Source: Algoriphagus winogradskyi | GTDB taxonomy: Bacteria > Bacteroidota > Bacteroidia > Cytophagales > Cyclobacteriaceae | Assembly: GCF_900182815.1 (NCBI RefSeq) | Contig: NZ_FXUA01000003.1 | Location: 434,001 to 498,000, forward strand | Direction: 5' to 3' | Length of the DNA: 64,000 nt | Shown here: piece by piece, positions 8,760 to 18,282 of the stretch | How positions within the stretch are numbered: position 1 is the stretch's first letter | Layout of the letters: each line of letters begins with the position of its first letter | Made by a program: the position numbers and the translations under genes | The notes under the pieces: generated by a model | What the model was told of the DNA's origin: nothing | Databases searched by the model: none | Seen by the model: only the letters and a program-made list of their open reading frames with translations

Positions 8760-11059
8760 GAAGCCATCTTATTGACGACCACACTATCTGCCAATTCTAG
8801 CTGAGTTCTGGTAAAAAGCTCTTTTAACCTACTAAGAGACCTTTGGTTTTTAAGCGTATAAATACTTTCCAAGATAGATTTCTTCTCTCTTGCTGTCAAT
8901 CTCCAATTCAAAGATGCACGCTGCATGGTTTCCTGACTTTCTGTCAATTCTTCCACTTGTACTTTTTCTGGAGCATATTCAAATTCTATTTTCTCCAGGT
9001 TAAAAGGCATTGACTCTACCATATAATTGAAAAGCACTTCATTCTGAATCGTCTGCACATTATCCCAATTCGCATATATGTTTTTCAAAGGAGTAAATAC
9101 CTTCTCAAAAATTCTAGGGGGAAAGCTCGGAGCTATCTCTGTGATTTTCTCAGAATCCCTAATAGTCACTAAAACTACTCCTCCTGTATTCTCTTTAATC
9201 CATGATTGGAAAACGTACATAAAGCGTAGCGCATCCTGAATCCCAAAGTTATCAGACAAACCAGTGTCCATTGTTTCCATCGCTGGATGCGAAGGAAGTT
9301 CTATGTTTGGGGTGATAAAAGGAAAGGTTGCACTCATCCTTAAAGCAGTGAGAAATCTTAAATTCTTCGAGTCATGATCTTGGAAGTAACGAAGAAAATC
9401 TATCGACTGCTTCTTCTCATCCAAACCAAATTTACCTAGCATCGATGTTCCAAAAAATGACATGGAATGTGGAGAAATCACAAGTTTTCTTCCATCGTTT
9501 GTTATTAAAGTAGTAACGGGAAGTAATGGAATACTCCCGGTAAATTCCGGATCCCTATATTCAGAGATTGGCTTATCCAGGATTCCTTCAGTATTTTGGT
9601 TTAATTGATTTTCAAAGGCAAAACCCCTATCCTTTAGGTACTTGCGACCATTGTAATTGAAATTTTGATTTCGAATCAACAAGTCATTAACGAGCAGTGT
9701 AAAAATAATTGGATTAAGATTATCAGCTGATATTTGATCTAGGTACTTTTCATCTAGAGGATATACTGAAGAGTCAGTTAATGATCTAAGATAAACCTCT
9801 CTAAAAAATGCTTGGCCCAAGACACCACCTGAAGCCCCAGTAAATAACTCAGTATGCTTTAAAACCTCTCCCTCATCTATTGCATATATACTCTGTAGAA
9901 CTTTTACAGTCCATAAAGCTGAACGCTGCCCCCCTCCACTTGATGCTACCATCACCATTTTAGGCTTTCTTTCATTAGGAAATTTTGCTTTCCAATTATT
10001 GAGAATATTCAGTACATTATTTTTATCCTCTTTTACCAGTTCAGGACTCAAAAGACTATCCATATGGGCAAGGCTGTAAGTAACTGGAGGCTTTGAATAA
10101 TCTAACCCGTATGCTTCGTGTGGGCGATTTAAAAAATTGAAATTACTGAAATAATTTGCCAGAATGAGGAAAGCCACCACAGCAAATGAAGCCCATCTTC
10201 TCAGCCAAAAACTAACTGCTCCGACCAGCATTACTAATATGGCAAACAGGAGCGTGGCACTCATAGCTGCCGGTAATTGGAGATACTGATTCTCCTTGAA
10301 AAACCCTAAAAATAGGACAAAGAGGATCAGGAATACTTGGATTACAAAGAGGTTTAGATGATTCTGATCAAATACCCTTAGCAACTTTGTACCCTCAAAT
10401 CTTGAAATATCCGGTCTCACCTTTTCAGGCCTAAGGTGAAGATTTAAATAGTAGAGAACCTTGTAATTTTGAGTTTTAAGCTCTTTATACTGGCTAATTA
10501 CATTTGCCCGTGTCAATCTTACCTTTCGAAGTCGTTTGTCTACAGTCCCAGCAAAAAGAATAAAGAAATCCTTATTTGTAAAAGCGAAATATCCAAATAT
10601 TACAGCATATGTGATGACACTCCCCCCCACAAAACCAAGAAAATAATACAATACTTCCCAATCATTTGGAAGGTCATTTCCAAGTTGGAAACTTATAAAT
10701 CTTAAAATATATACCAAATAAAAAATGAGTGGAATTATTCCATTATTCACACAATAATGAATAAATGGCTTGCTCAAAATTGCTAAAAACTGGAAATGGC
10801 TTCCGTCCATAATGTAGGTGGACATATGAAATGCCATAGTCAAAACAGCAAATCCAACTCCCATTAAAAAATAACTCACCCAAGACACTTGATGCAAATA
10901 TTCAGGATCTAGAAATAGAAATGGAATCCCCAGCATCACACCGAAGTATTCCATTATCACCCCCATCAGTACCAACCAGATGAGTACAAGCCCTAGATTT
11001 TTTCTCAGGTGAAGTAAAAATAATTGGACTGGAAAACTGTACCAGATTTTATCTCGCAT
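8753..11059 (-). CDS. Membrane-bound patatin-like phospholipase
   Basis: A 768-residue protein. Residues 20-310 hold about eight hydrophobic segments; residues 365-610 form a patatin domain with an oxyanion segment SSGGGQRSALW (374-383), nucleophile elbow GASGG (S410) and catalytic Asp in MDTGLSDN (D598). The last ~100 residues are charged and helical. Patatins hydrolyse acyl esters of phospholipids. The large membrane N-domain puts the enzyme in the inner membrane, with the catalytic part probably cytoplasmic. The usual DGG/DGA is DTG here. No neighbouring partner gene is in the same direction, so it appears monocistronic. Confidence 0.86.
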   Translation of the reverse strand: MRDKIWYSFPVQLFLLHLRKNLGLVLIWLVLMGVIMEYFGVMLGIPFLFLDPEYLHQVSWVSYFLMGVGFAVLTMAFHMSTYIMDGSHFQFLAILSKPFIHYCVNNGIIPLIFYLVYILRFISFQLGNDLPNDWEVLYYFLGFVGGSVITYAVIFGYFAFTNKDFFILFAGTVDKRLRKVRLTRANVISQYKELKTQNYKVLYYLNLHLRPEKVRPDISRFEGTKLLRVFDQNHLNLFVIQVFLILFVLFLGFFKENQYLQLPAAMSATLLFAILVMLVGAVSFWLRRWASFAVVAFLILANYFSNFNFLNRPHEAYGLDYSKPPVTYSLAHMDSLLSPELVKEDKNNVLNILNNWKAKFPNERKPKMVMVASSGGGQRSALWTVKVLQSIYAIDEGEVLKHTELFTGASGGVLGQAFFREVYLRSLTDSSVYPLDEKYLDQISADNLNPIIFTLLVNDLLIRNQNFNYNGRKYLKDRGFAFENQLNQNTEGILDKPISEYRDPEFTGSIPLLPVTTLITNDGRKLVISPHSMSFFGTSMLGKFGLDEKKQSIDFLRYFQDHDSKNLRFLTALRMSATFPFITPNIELPSHPAMETMDTGLSDNFGIQDALRFMYVFQSWIKENTGGVVLVTIRDSEKITEIAPSFPPRIFEKVFTPLKNIYANWDNVQTIQNEVLFNYMVESMPFNLEKIEFEYAPEKVQVEELTESQETMQRASLNWRLTAREKKSILESIYTLKNQRSLSRLKELFTRTQLELADSVVVNKMASQ

Positions 11060-11278
11060 GTAATTGGTTTTGCGATAATTTACTGCTTTTCTTTAACTCT
11101 CCACAATCTTTTCGTCAATCCAATTCTGGTCTGTGAAGACTATATATTCTAACAAATAAATTGAATTGAAAATCAAGGAGTTACTAAACTCTAGCGCATA
11201 CAAGCTGTTGCTTTTGCCGAAAACACCCTTGCGCTTCAAAGGATATATTTTACCTTCGAAGCTCAAATAGAAAGAATT

Positions 11279-11776
11279 ATGAGAACTTGGTTTTTATGCA
11301 AAGTAAAATATGCAAAGGAGAATGAGCAGGGTTTGCTTAAGAATATTTCTGAGGCATATTTAGTAGATGCGGTATCTTTTACAGAAGCAGAAGCAATTCT
11401 TTATGATAGGCTAGCATCTCAGATTAGGGGAGACTTTCAAGTCACAGGTATCAGCAAAAGCAATATAGTAGATGTATTCTTTTATGAGGATGCTGACATT
11501 TGGCATAAATGTAAAATATCCTATATGGTGGCAGATGGTGAGAGTGGAAAAGAGAAAAAAGTCACTCAATATATGATTGTAACCGCAAACGATGTAAAAG
11601 AAGCCTACGATAGAATTCAGGAAAGCTTAGGAAATATGCTCGTAAGCTTTAGAGTTCCAGATATTGTAGAGAGCCCAATTATAGAAGTTTTCCCTTTTGA
11701 GCGGGACGAAGTGGCAGATCAATTACCTGAAGGTAATTTCAGACCGGTTTCAGAAGTTACTCAAGACGAAGAATAA
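11279..11776 (+). CDS. DUF4494 domain protein
   Basis: A 165-residue cytoplasmic protein of the DUF4494 family, which is near-universal in Bacteroidota and has no assigned function. The start RTWFLCKVKYAKENEQG and the stretch AYLVDAVSFTEAEAILYDRL are the family hallmark, as is the internal repeat of the same theme in KKVTQYMIVTANDVKEAYDRIQESL. The two halves look like a duplicated alpha/beta unit. The gene stands alone, followed by a strong hairpin terminator 10 bases after the stop. Confidence 0.9.
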   Translation: MRTWFLCKVKYAKENEQGLLKNISEAYLVDAVSFTEAEAILYDRLASQIRGDFQVTGISKSNIVDVFFYEDADIWHKCKISYMVADGESGKEKKVTQYMIVTANDVKEAYDRIQESLGNMLVSFRVPDIVESPIIEVFPFERDEVADQLPEGNFRPVSEVTQDEE

Positions 11777-11785
11777 TTGACCACT

Positions 11786-11834
11786 ATTAACCAACAAAAA
11801 AGGCCGCGAACTGCGGCCTTTTTTGTTGGTTAAT
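11786..11834. terminator. Bidirectional hairpin terminator with 22-bp perfect arms
   Basis: Arms 11786-11807 and 11813-11834 are exact reverse complements around the loop GAACT. The stem core is GGCCGC/GCGGCC flanked by A6 and T6 runs, so it works in both directions: for the rightward DUF4494 gene and the leftward DUF6515 gene. The stop codons lie 10 bases to the left and 12 bases to the right. Confidence 0.93.
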
Positions 11835-11845
11835 AGAGAGTTGAT

Positions 11846-12844
11846 CTACTGTTCTTCAACTTGAGCGATTTCATAAGCATCTTTGCCATCTACCTGTACT
11901 GGCAAATAGTAAGTGTCACCGTATTTCACATAAGTCTGATCACCAATCTTGACTTCTTCAGCACCTTCTGGAAGTTGATCCACAGTAGCACCTGCAGGTG
12001 GAGCCACTACGGTATATTCTCCATTTTCTTTCTCATAGTAAGTACCTCCATAATAATAATTATTCACAGTAGGGCTGACTTCTACCGTTTGCGCATCACT
12101 TGGAATAACTTTCACCGTAGCACCTTGAGGAGCTTCCACAACAACATAGCCACCATCAGCTTCTTCATAGAAAACACCTTCATCGTAGTGATATTTTTGA
12201 TTTTCCACAGACACTATGATCGCTGTAGTTGCTAAAGTAGCGATGAAGAAACCCCAGGGATGCCACATTGGCCCCCAATAAAATGGCCTGAAAGGATGGT
12301 AATAGTAAGGTCTAAAGCAAGAGAAACCAAAACCTCCCCAGATCACGGGTGGTCGTGGATAAGGTCGATAAGGCGGACGATATCCAACGTTTCGATTATT
12401 CCTTACATTGATATTGTTCCTGCTATTATTGACATTGATGTTCACATCCTTACTATTATCAATGTTCACCTTATTCCCAATATTCGCCTTATTTCCAATA
12501 TTATTTCCTGAGTTATTCCCAACTTTATTATCCTTGATATTGGCAACTTTACTGTTGTTCGTAGTTTTATTAGTCACTCGACTTGATCCGCCATTTACAG
12601 TGGATCTTGAACTGGAGTTTGAGGCCTTATTTACTGCCGGACGGCTGGTTTGTCTAGATTGTGTAGGTCGGGAAACCGTTCTACTCGGTGTCCTAGAAGG
12701 TGCCTGACGAGTTGTAGTGGGTCTAGCACCACCTCTTCCTGCGGCTGCTCCTCTCATGCGCTGTGCCTCTGCCATATCTGGCAAAACAAGCAAGGCAAAA
12801 ATCCCAATAGCTAGTGCTACTAATTTTATTTTATATGTTTTCAT
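11846..12844 (-). CDS. DUF6515 family secreted protein with Asn-rich low-complexity region
   Basis: A 332-residue protein with a signal peptide (residues 1-27, cut after AEA), then an Arg/Thr/Ser-rich stretch, then about residues 85-155 dominated by Asn, Ile, Lys and Val in short repeats (NNIGNKANIGNKVNI). A Pro/Tyr/Trp-rich segment and one hydrophobic segment (about 195-215) follow, and the C-terminus carries the DUF6515 repeats: two copies of YYEE.DGGYVVVEAP-like units and a final YYLPV unit. It is probably envelope-associated; the role is unknown. It follows the DUF2092 gene by 18 bases on the same strand. Confidence 0.82.
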   Translation of the reverse strand: MKTYKIKLVALAIGIFALLVLPDMAEAQRMRGAAAGRGGARPTTTRQAPSRTPSRTVSRPTQSRQTSRPAVNKASNSSSRSTVNGGSSRVTNKTTNNSKVANIKDNKVGNNSGNNIGNKANIGNKVNIDNSKDVNINVNNSRNNINVRNNRNVGYRPPYRPYPRPPVIWGGFGFSCFRPYYYHPFRPFYWGPMWHPWGFFIATLATTAIIVSVENQKYHYDEGVFYEEADGGYVVVEAPQGATVKVIPSDAQTVEVSPTVNNYYYGGTYYEKENGEYTVVAPPAGATVDQLPEGAEEVKIGDQTYVKYGDTYYLPVQVDGKDAYEIAQVEEQ

Positions 12845-12862
12845 TTCGTTCGATTTTATGAT

Positions 12863-13594
12863 TTAATCCTTTTTAATCCATGTAATCTGTCTTGCTCCTG
12901 GAGGCGGCAAAAAATCAAACATAGATTCAGGGTAAACAGTATTTAATTCCCAATTTGAAAAATCTGTCTCATGCTGATGAGATTGAGCTCCATCTAAATA
13001 CGTTAGAACTGTTTTCATCGGAAGGTAAAACCCATCGTCAGAGATCCATAGTTGGATGGTGACATGCTCATTCGCCGCACCAATATGAAATGCCCGCTGA
13101 TTATCGATATGAGTGACACCCATAAACTCGATATAATCCATTTCATCTACAAAATCCTTGGAAAAAGTCGGATAAAAGAGATCTGCCGTGGTGAGTTCCA
13201 CACCAAAATCTTGATATAGCCAATCTATTGTTTCTATTAAATTACTAGGAGCATCAGCAACAGTATATATATTATTGGCAAAAGAATAATAAATGACCTG
13301 AGATCCATTGTAAGAATATAGGTCTTCCCTTTTTTCGCCTGTCACACGAACATAAAACTTATCAGGACCAACAAATTTCACAGTACTTGAACTAAATTCT
13401 TTTATAAAAAAATCATCAGCATAAGCAACGTCCTTTGAAACTTTCGAGGTAAATCCTACTGAACCCAACTCACCAAACATACCACTCATTTTATCCAAAA
13501 TCATTAATGCTGTGGTATCCATTTTTTTCTCTTGGGCTTGAGCTAGATGACCTAAGAAGATCAATATGGCCCCAAAACAAATTTTCCTTATCAT
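12863..13594 (-). CDS. DUF2092 family periplasmic protein
   Basis: A 243-residue protein with a signal peptide (residues 1-20, ending AQAQ). The rest matches DUF2092: ALMILDKMSGMFGELGSVGFTSK near the start, VGPDKFYVRVTGEKR in the middle and a C-terminal AFHIGAANEHVTIQLWISDDGFYLPMK segment, a LolA/LolB-like beta-sheet layout. Such folds bind lipid or hydrophobic ligands, so a carrier or scavenging role in the periplasm is possible, but unproven. It is first in a two-gene unit with the DUF6515 protein, and the two families are often neighbours. Confidence 0.8.
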   Translation of the reverse strand: MIRKICFGAILIFLGHLAQAQEKKMDTTALMILDKMSGMFGELGSVGFTSKVSKDVAYADDFFIKEFSSSTVKFVGPDKFYVRVTGEKREDLYSYNGSQVIYYSFANNIYTVADAPSNLIETIDWLYQDFGVELTTADLFYPTFSKDFVDEMDYIEFMGVTHIDNQRAFHIGAANEHVTIQLWISDDGFYLPMKTVLTYLDGAQSHQHETDFSNWELNTVYPESMFDFLPPPGARQITWIKKD

Positions 13595-13899
13595 ACGAAC
13601 TGTATAGTTTAGTTAAAAATTAATATTAAATATAAAGAAATGAATACAAAATGGAAATCATCAATCAATGATCTAATAAATATTTAGCATTTTCTGTAAA
13701 ACTAGAAAAATCAATTGAATCTCTGCTACTATATTTATCCACTTTACCCCATTTAGGGGCGCTTGAAACTATGTTTGAAAAACAGGACACTAAGTAACCT
13801 TTTTAACGTTTTTGGATGAATAAATGTATTTTTATGTATTTCATATAAATATATTTGTATTTTGAAGTTTATAACCTGAGGATTCTTTAAATTTACAAG
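13595..13899. other. Divergent intergenic region
   Basis: 305 bases between the leftward DUF2092 gene and the rightward PAS gene. It is strongly AT-rich. I see a TANNTTTG box at 13850-13857 and no ORF or stable hairpin. Confidence 0.5.
13850..13857 (+). promoter_or_regulatory. Candidate Bacteroidota -7 box for the PAS gene
   Basis: TATATTTG matches the TANNTTTG consensus exactly and lies 42 bases before the ATG at 13900. No clear TTTG -33 element is at the usual distance, so this is a candidate only. Confidence 0.4.
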
Positions 13900-14967
13900 A
13901 TGAACGATTACGATGCCATTAAAGGCCTCAGTCAGCTAGCTATAGTATCCGAGTACTTTCTTCAAGTTACCTTGGACAAGACTGGGCGGGTCATTACATC
14001 GGATTCTGGCATTGGTCCAATACCGACTTTTTTCGACAATAAAGAAAAACCAATCTATTTTTCTGATTGCTTTGTTGCATCTAATTGGGGGAAATATGAG
14101 AACCAGAGAATAAAAGCTTGGAAAAACTCTCATCAATCTTTTATTGTTGACCTTCAAAAAATTGTACATCCTAGAGGCGACTTGGTTGATACAAAATGGG
14201 AATTCTTTTTTATAAGTGAAGATTTTGGCACTTGCTTGGGGATAGGTCATCCAGTTTCCCAACCTATGCCTTACAATTTAGGTTTAGGAGATTTCTTTGA
14301 TAGCGCTACCAATGAGGGAAAAGAAATTATTGACAGCATTTTAGAGGATAAACTACTTGGTTTTTGGGAATTTGATGTGTCCAAAAAAGGAGATAAAATA
14401 AGCCAAGGTCTGGGGCAAATGCTCGGCTACACCCAAGATGAATTGATGGGAAGTACTCCTATTTCATGGCAAAAACATATTCATCCCGAGGACTTCCCAA
14501 ACTTATTAATTGATTTAGGTAATCATTTTAAGACTGCGGGTAATATTCCTTTCAAAAAGGAATTCAGGATCAACCAAAAATCAAATCAGACTATTTGGGC
14601 TTTAGGGTTTGGTAAGACTATTGAATGGTCAACTACTGGTCACCCCACCAAAATTTTAGGCTGCATTTTGGATATTACAGATCGAAAAAAACAGGAAATC
14701 TGGCTTAAAGAGCACCACTACTTCTTGAAAGAACTTGCATTTGAACAGTCTCATACGCTCCGCGCACGAGTAGCAAATATTCTAGGCATACTTGAAATAC
14801 TGGATAGTGAGCCTCAAAACGATGAATCTAAAAGGCTTGTGCAGCTCATTAAAAAAGAAACAAAATTATTGGATCAGTCGCTCAAAAAAAGCATCAAGGA
14901 ATCTGTTCAAAAAAATAAGTCCATCGAAAATGATTTATCAAATGAGGCAAATTCTTCTCCATTTTAA
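13900..14967 (+). CDS. PAS-domain sensor protein with orphan DHp-like C-terminus
   Basis: A 355-residue cytoplasmic protein. The N-terminal ~130 residues are a PAS-like ligand domain; residues ~150-265 are a PAS_3 domain (LLGFWEFDVSKKGDKISQGLGQMLGYT, then GCILDITDRKKQE). Residues 275-330 (ELAFEQSHTLRARVANILGILEIL) copy the helix around the phospho-His of histidine kinases, with H285 in the right place, but no ATPase domain follows. It may therefore be a phosphotransfer or docking protein, or act with a separate kinase. No response regulator is next to it. It ends with a weak hairpin. Confidence 0.8.
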   Translation: MNDYDAIKGLSQLAIVSEYFLQVTLDKTGRVITSDSGIGPIPTFFDNKEKPIYFSDCFVASNWGKYENQRIKAWKNSHQSFIVDLQKIVHPRGDLVDTKWEFFFISEDFGTCLGIGHPVSQPMPYNLGLGDFFDSATNEGKEIIDSILEDKLLGFWEFDVSKKGDKISQGLGQMLGYTQDELMGSTPISWQKHIHPEDFPNLLIDLGNHFKTAGNIPFKKEFRINQKSNQTIWALGFGKTIEWSTTGHPTKILGCILDITDRKKQEIWLKEHHYFLKELAFEQSHTLRARVANILGILEILDSEPQNDESKRLVQLIKKETKLLDQSLKKSIKESVQKNKSIENDLSNEANSSPF

Positions 14968-14973
14968 CCAAAA

Positions 14974-15003
14974 AAGACCAGGAACTTAAAGTTTCCTGAT
15001 CTT
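14974..15003 (+). terminator. Weak hairpin after the PAS gene
   Basis: Bases 14974-14984 pair with 14993-15003 with one mismatch, but only a short T-run follows, so termination strength is doubtful. Confidence 0.4.
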
Positions 15004-15020
15004 CCATTTTGCTTTTAAAT

Positions 15021-15042
15021 AGCCCCAAATCACTTTGGGGCT
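15021..15042 (-). terminator. Hairpin at the end of the SDR gene
   Basis: Nine-base arms (15021-15029 and 15034-15042, AGCCCCAAA type) with a TCAC loop, three bases beyond the SDR stop codon. A T-run is present only on the plus-strand side, so it may also stop rightward transcription. Confidence 0.6.
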
Positions 15043-15044
15043 CA

Positions 15045-15914
15045 TTACTTTTTTCCTCTTGAGGCTTCCATCATATCCCACATTTCTTCAGGTATTTGAT
15101 CGAGATTATTAAACTCGCCTGCACCTTTCAGCCATTCCCCACCATCGATAGTCATTACTTCACCATTTACATAGCTGGAATAATCAGAAACTAAATAAGC
15201 AGCTAGATTAGCTAACTCCTGATGCTCCCCAACTCTTCCGACAGGCACTTTCTTAGCGGGGTCAAATTTCTTAACCAAATCTCCCGGAAGTAAACGACTC
15301 CATGCTCCTTCGGTAGGGAATGGACCTGGAGCGATGGCATTAGATCGAATACCATATTTTGCCCACTCTACAGCCAAAGAACGTGTCATAGCTAGTACTC
15401 CCGCCTTGGCTGCAGCAGATGGAACAACATAACCTGAACCTGTCCAAGCATATGTAGTGACAATATTTAGAAATGTACCAGACTGCTTTTTTGCGATCCA
15501 ATCTTTACCCGCTGTAAGAGTCACTTGGGAAGTACCTTTCAATACAATGTCCAAAACAGTATTAAAAGCATTAGTTGAAAGCCGCTCTGTAGGACTGATG
15601 AAATTGCCAGCAGCGTTGTTCAATACAACATGAATTTGCCCTAATTGCTCAGTAGCATCTAGCCACATAGCTTCCACTTGTTCAATTTCCCTCACATCAC
15701 ATGCCAGCGGGATCACCTTCCCTCCTTTTGCAGCCATCATTTCTTGAGCAGTTTCTTTCAGTACATCAAGCTTTCTAGAAGTGATTACCAGATTGGCCCC
15801 CAGTTCTAAAAAATACTCTCCCATGGATCTACCAAGTCCTGTTCCTCCGCCAGTTATAATAATATTTTTGCCTTTCAATGCTCCCGGTTTAAGCATTCCT
15901 TCTGCTAAAATCAT
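15045..15914 (-). CDS. SDR oxidoreductase, 2,4-dienoyl-CoA reductase-like
   Basis: A 289-residue short-chain dehydrogenase. The nucleotide-binding TGGGTGLGRSMGEYF is at residues 21-35, then NNAAGNFISP as the NNAG motif. The segment near VTTYAWTGSGYVVPSAAAKAGV departs from the usual Tyr-x3-Lys, as in peroxisomal 2,4-dienoyl-CoA reductases, where Lys is kept and Tyr is absent. The end GEVMTIDGGEWL is typical of that branch. It should reduce an unsaturated acyl-CoA with NADPH during beta-oxidation. It is a single leftward gene with its own hairpin. Confidence 0.85.
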   Translation of the reverse strand: MILAEGMLKPGALKGKNIIITGGGTGLGRSMGEYFLELGANLVITSRKLDVLKETAQEMMAAKGGKVIPLACDVREIEQVEAMWLDATEQLGQIHVVLNNAAGNFISPTERLSTNAFNTVLDIVLKGTSQVTLTAGKDWIAKKQSGTFLNIVTTYAWTGSGYVVPSAAAKAGVLAMTRSLAVEWAKYGIRSNAIAPGPFPTEGAWSRLLPGDLVKKFDPAKKVPVGRVGEHQELANLAAYLVSDYSSYVNGEVMTIDGGEWLKGAGEFNNLDQIPEEMWDMMEASRGKK

Positions 15915-16012
15915 AAATTTGTGGTTTATCGTCGAACTCCAAGATAGTTATTTCGGCTTGGTAATTGAAGGACGAAGATTAAACCAACTCTAATATTTTT
16001 AATCACCATTCA

Positions 16013-16822
16013 ATGAGAAGATTTATTTTCGGTCTGATTCTGCTAGTTCCAATTTTGATGAGTTGTGCAGAAGATGAAGAAAAAGTAATCCAGACCGATT
16101 TGGCGACGGAAGCATCTCAATTGTTCAGCATCTCTAAGGACTGGAATGAAAGCTTGTATTTCGCACTGATATCTTGGGAGGAATATCAATTAGTTGATTC
16201 CCTCAATTTACCTAGCTGTCCAGCAATTCTTTTGAACCAAGAAGCCAAAGAGGTAACCTTACATTTTATGGCTAGCACTACTTGTATTCAATCAGGAGAA
16301 TACGGGAGAAGCGGAAAACTGACCATCAATTTTGAAAACTCTTCAAGTAGCCTTTTAAACCGATGGACTTTAACTTATGATGAATATTACTTCGGTACAA
16401 AAAAAATAGAGGGTACTAGATCCTTTTCCTCTGACAGATTCAACCAGATTAAGGAAGAATTTACTGATCTAATTGAAACTACTGACACCAAGCTTAGCAC
16501 AGAATTCTCCGGAAAATTCACCCACACAAAAACCTACATTAAGGATACCTTGGCCAGTATCAGCTCAATTGGAAGTATAAAGGGTACAAATCCGGTGGGT
16601 AGAGAATTCGAAATAGCTATTAACAGCCCCACAAACCGCTTTGTCACTTGCTTACAGGAAAATGAAATTCTTCCTGCAGCTGGTGTCGAGGACTGGTTTG
16701 TTTCCAGAGGAGGAAATTCTGAAGTATCTTATTTAACAACCTATGAATTGATGGATAGTTGCAAAGTAGCAGCAAACACCAAATTACCCGACGGAAGAAA
16801 GTTACTTTTGAACCCAAAATAA
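16013..16822 (+). CDS. Hypothetical lipoprotein
   Basis: A 269-residue protein with a lipoprotein signal peptide: residues 1-17 hydrophobic, then MSCAED, so Cys18 is the likely lipidated residue. The rest is beta-rich with no motif I recognise; two further Cys pairs (C66/C82 region and C216/C248 region) could form disulfides. It is an orphan gene with a strong downstream terminator. No function is claimed. Confidence 0.75.
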   Translation: MRRFIFGLILLVPILMSCAEDEEKVIQTDLATEASQLFSISKDWNESLYFALISWEEYQLVDSLNLPSCPAILLNQEAKEVTLHFMASTTCIQSGEYGRSGKLTINFENSSSSLLNRWTLTYDEYYFGTKKIEGTRSFSSDRFNQIKEEFTDLIETTDTKLSTEFSGKFTHTKTYIKDTLASISSIGSIKGTNPVGREFEIAINSPTNRFVTCLQENEILPAAGVEDWFVSRGGNSEVSYLTTYELMDSCKVAANTKLPDGRKLLLNPK

Positions 16823-16836
16823 ATAAGCACAAAAAA

Positions 16837-16858
16837 AGCCCTGATATTATTCAGGGCT
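16837..16858. terminator. Bidirectional hairpin terminator
   Basis: AGCCCTGA at 16837-16844 pairs with TCAGGGCT at 16851-16858 across a TATTAT loop, with an A7 run before and a T-rich run after. It serves the lipoprotein gene and the convergent ahcY gene. Confidence 0.88.
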
Positions 16859-16879
16859 TTATTTTGACTTGTACGTCTA

Positions 16880-18199
16880 TTAATATCTGTAGTAGTCAGG
16901 CTTAAATGGACCTTCAACAGTTACACCTATGTATTCTGCTTGATCTTGAGAAAGCACTTCTAAATCAACACCTAATTTTGAAAGGTGTAAAGCAGCAACT
17001 TTTTCATCCAAATGCTTTGGCAATACATAAACTCCAGGCTTATAGGCGTCCGTATTATTCCAAAGTTCAAGTTGGGCTAAAGTTTGGTTTGTGAAAGAGT
17101 TTGACATCACGAAAGATGGATGACCAGTTGCACAACCCAAGTTCACTAAGCGACCTTCAGCTAAAACAATGATTTCATTTCCATCAATGTTATAAAGATC
17201 CACCTGAGGTTTAATCTCGATTTTAGTATCCCCGTAAGTACCATTCAACCAAGCCATATCGATTTCATTGTCGAAGTGACCGATGTTACAAACGATAGTC
17301 TTATCTCTCATTGATCTGAAATGCTCCTCAGTGATAATGTTTTTATTACCAGTGGCGGTGACCACGATATCTGCTTCTTTCACAGCATCTGTCATTTTCT
17401 TTACAGCGTAGCCATCCATTGCTGCCTGAAGCGCACAGATTGGATCTATCTCAGTAACGATTACACGAGCCCCAGCTCCTCGAAGAGACGCAGCAGAACC
17501 TTTTCCTACATCACCATATCCACCCACTACAGCTACTTTACCAGCCATCATCACATCAGTTGCTCTTCTTATTGCATCAACCAATGATTCTTTACATCCG
17601 TATTTGTTGTCAAATTTAGATTTGGTAACAGAATCGTTCACGTTGATAGCAGGCATTGGAAGAGTACCTTTTTTCATTCTTTCGTAAAGTCTGTGCACTC
17701 CGGTGGTAGTCTCTTCAGAAAGACCTTTGATACCAGGTACTAGCTCAGGATATTGATCCAACACCATGTTTGTCAAGTCTCCACCATCATCCAAAATCAT
17801 ATTCAATGGCTTGCGATCTTCACCGAAAAACAAGGTTTGCTCAATACACCAATCAAAATCTTTTTCATTCAAACCTTTCCAAGCATAAACTGAAATTCCT
17901 GCGGCAGCAATAGCAGCAGCAGCGTGATCTTGAGTAGAAAAAATGTTACAAGAAGACCAAGTAACTTCAGCCCCAAGAGCAACTAAAGTTTCGATCAATA
18001 CAGCAGTCTGAATAGTCATGTGAAGACAACCTGCGATTCTAGCACCTTTAAGCGGCTGAGATGCACCATATTCTTCACGCAAAGACATTAAACCTGGCAT
18101 TTCAGCCTCAGCAAGTTTAATTTCTTTTCTTCCATACTCTGCCAAGGAAATGTCTTTAACCTTGTATTGAACGAATTTTTCAGATTTTATTTCTGACAT
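16880..18199 (-). CDS. ahcY: Adenosylhomocysteinase
   Basis: A 439-residue S-adenosylhomocysteine hydrolase, which splits SAH into adenosine and homocysteine and so keeps methyltransferases running. Conserved blocks are all present: [48 protein letters not shown] (catalytic Lys/Asn), the NAD-binding [11 protein letters not shown] and the C-terminal KPDYYRY with the conserved Lys and Tyr. Length is normal. A TANNTTTG-type -7 box lies 42 bases upstream. The gene is monocistronic. Confidence 0.98.
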   Translation of the reverse strand: MSEIKSEKFVQYKVKDISLAEYGRKEIKLAEAEMPGLMSLREEYGASQPLKGARIAGCLHMTIQTAVLIETLVALGAEVTWSSCNIFSTQDHAAAAIAAAGISVYAWKGLNEKDFDWCIEQTLFFGEDRKPLNMILDDGGDLTNMVLDQYPELVPGIKGLSEETTTGVHRLYERMKKGTLPMPAINVNDSVTKSKFDNKYGCKESLVDAIRRATDVMMAGKVAVVGGYGDVGKGSAASLRGAGARVIVTEIDPICALQAAMDGYAVKKMTDAVKEADIVVTATGNKNIITEEHFRSMRDKTIVCNIGHFDNEIDMAWLNGTYGDTKIEIKPQVDLYNIDGNEIIVLAEGRLVNLGCATGHPSFVMSNSFTNQTLAQLELWNNTDAYKPGVYVLPKHLDEKVAALHLSKLGVDLEVLSQDQAEYIGVTVEGPFKPDYYRY

Positions 18200-18240
18200 A
18201 TTATTGATAGTTAACGTATTAATTTCACTAAAAACCTGCG

Positions 18241-18248
18241 CAAAGGTA
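18241..18248 (-). promoter_or_regulatory. Candidate -7 box for ahcY
   Basis: Read on the minus strand the sequence is TACCTTTG, an exact TANNTTTG match, 42 bases before the ATG. A T-rich stretch 20 bases further up stands in for the -33 element. Confidence 0.5.
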
Positions 18249-18282
18249 CCGCTTAATATTTGGAATCTAAAATTTTAAGGGA

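Noticed and set aside
11221..11251. -33/-7 promoter for the DUF4494 gene
   Set aside because: The TTTG and TATATTTT parts are 27 bases apart, too far for the usual 19-21.
12260..12707. Long reading frames opposite the DUF6515 gene
   Set aside because: They are mirror images of the Asn/Ile-rich repeats on the coding strand; no start site or family.
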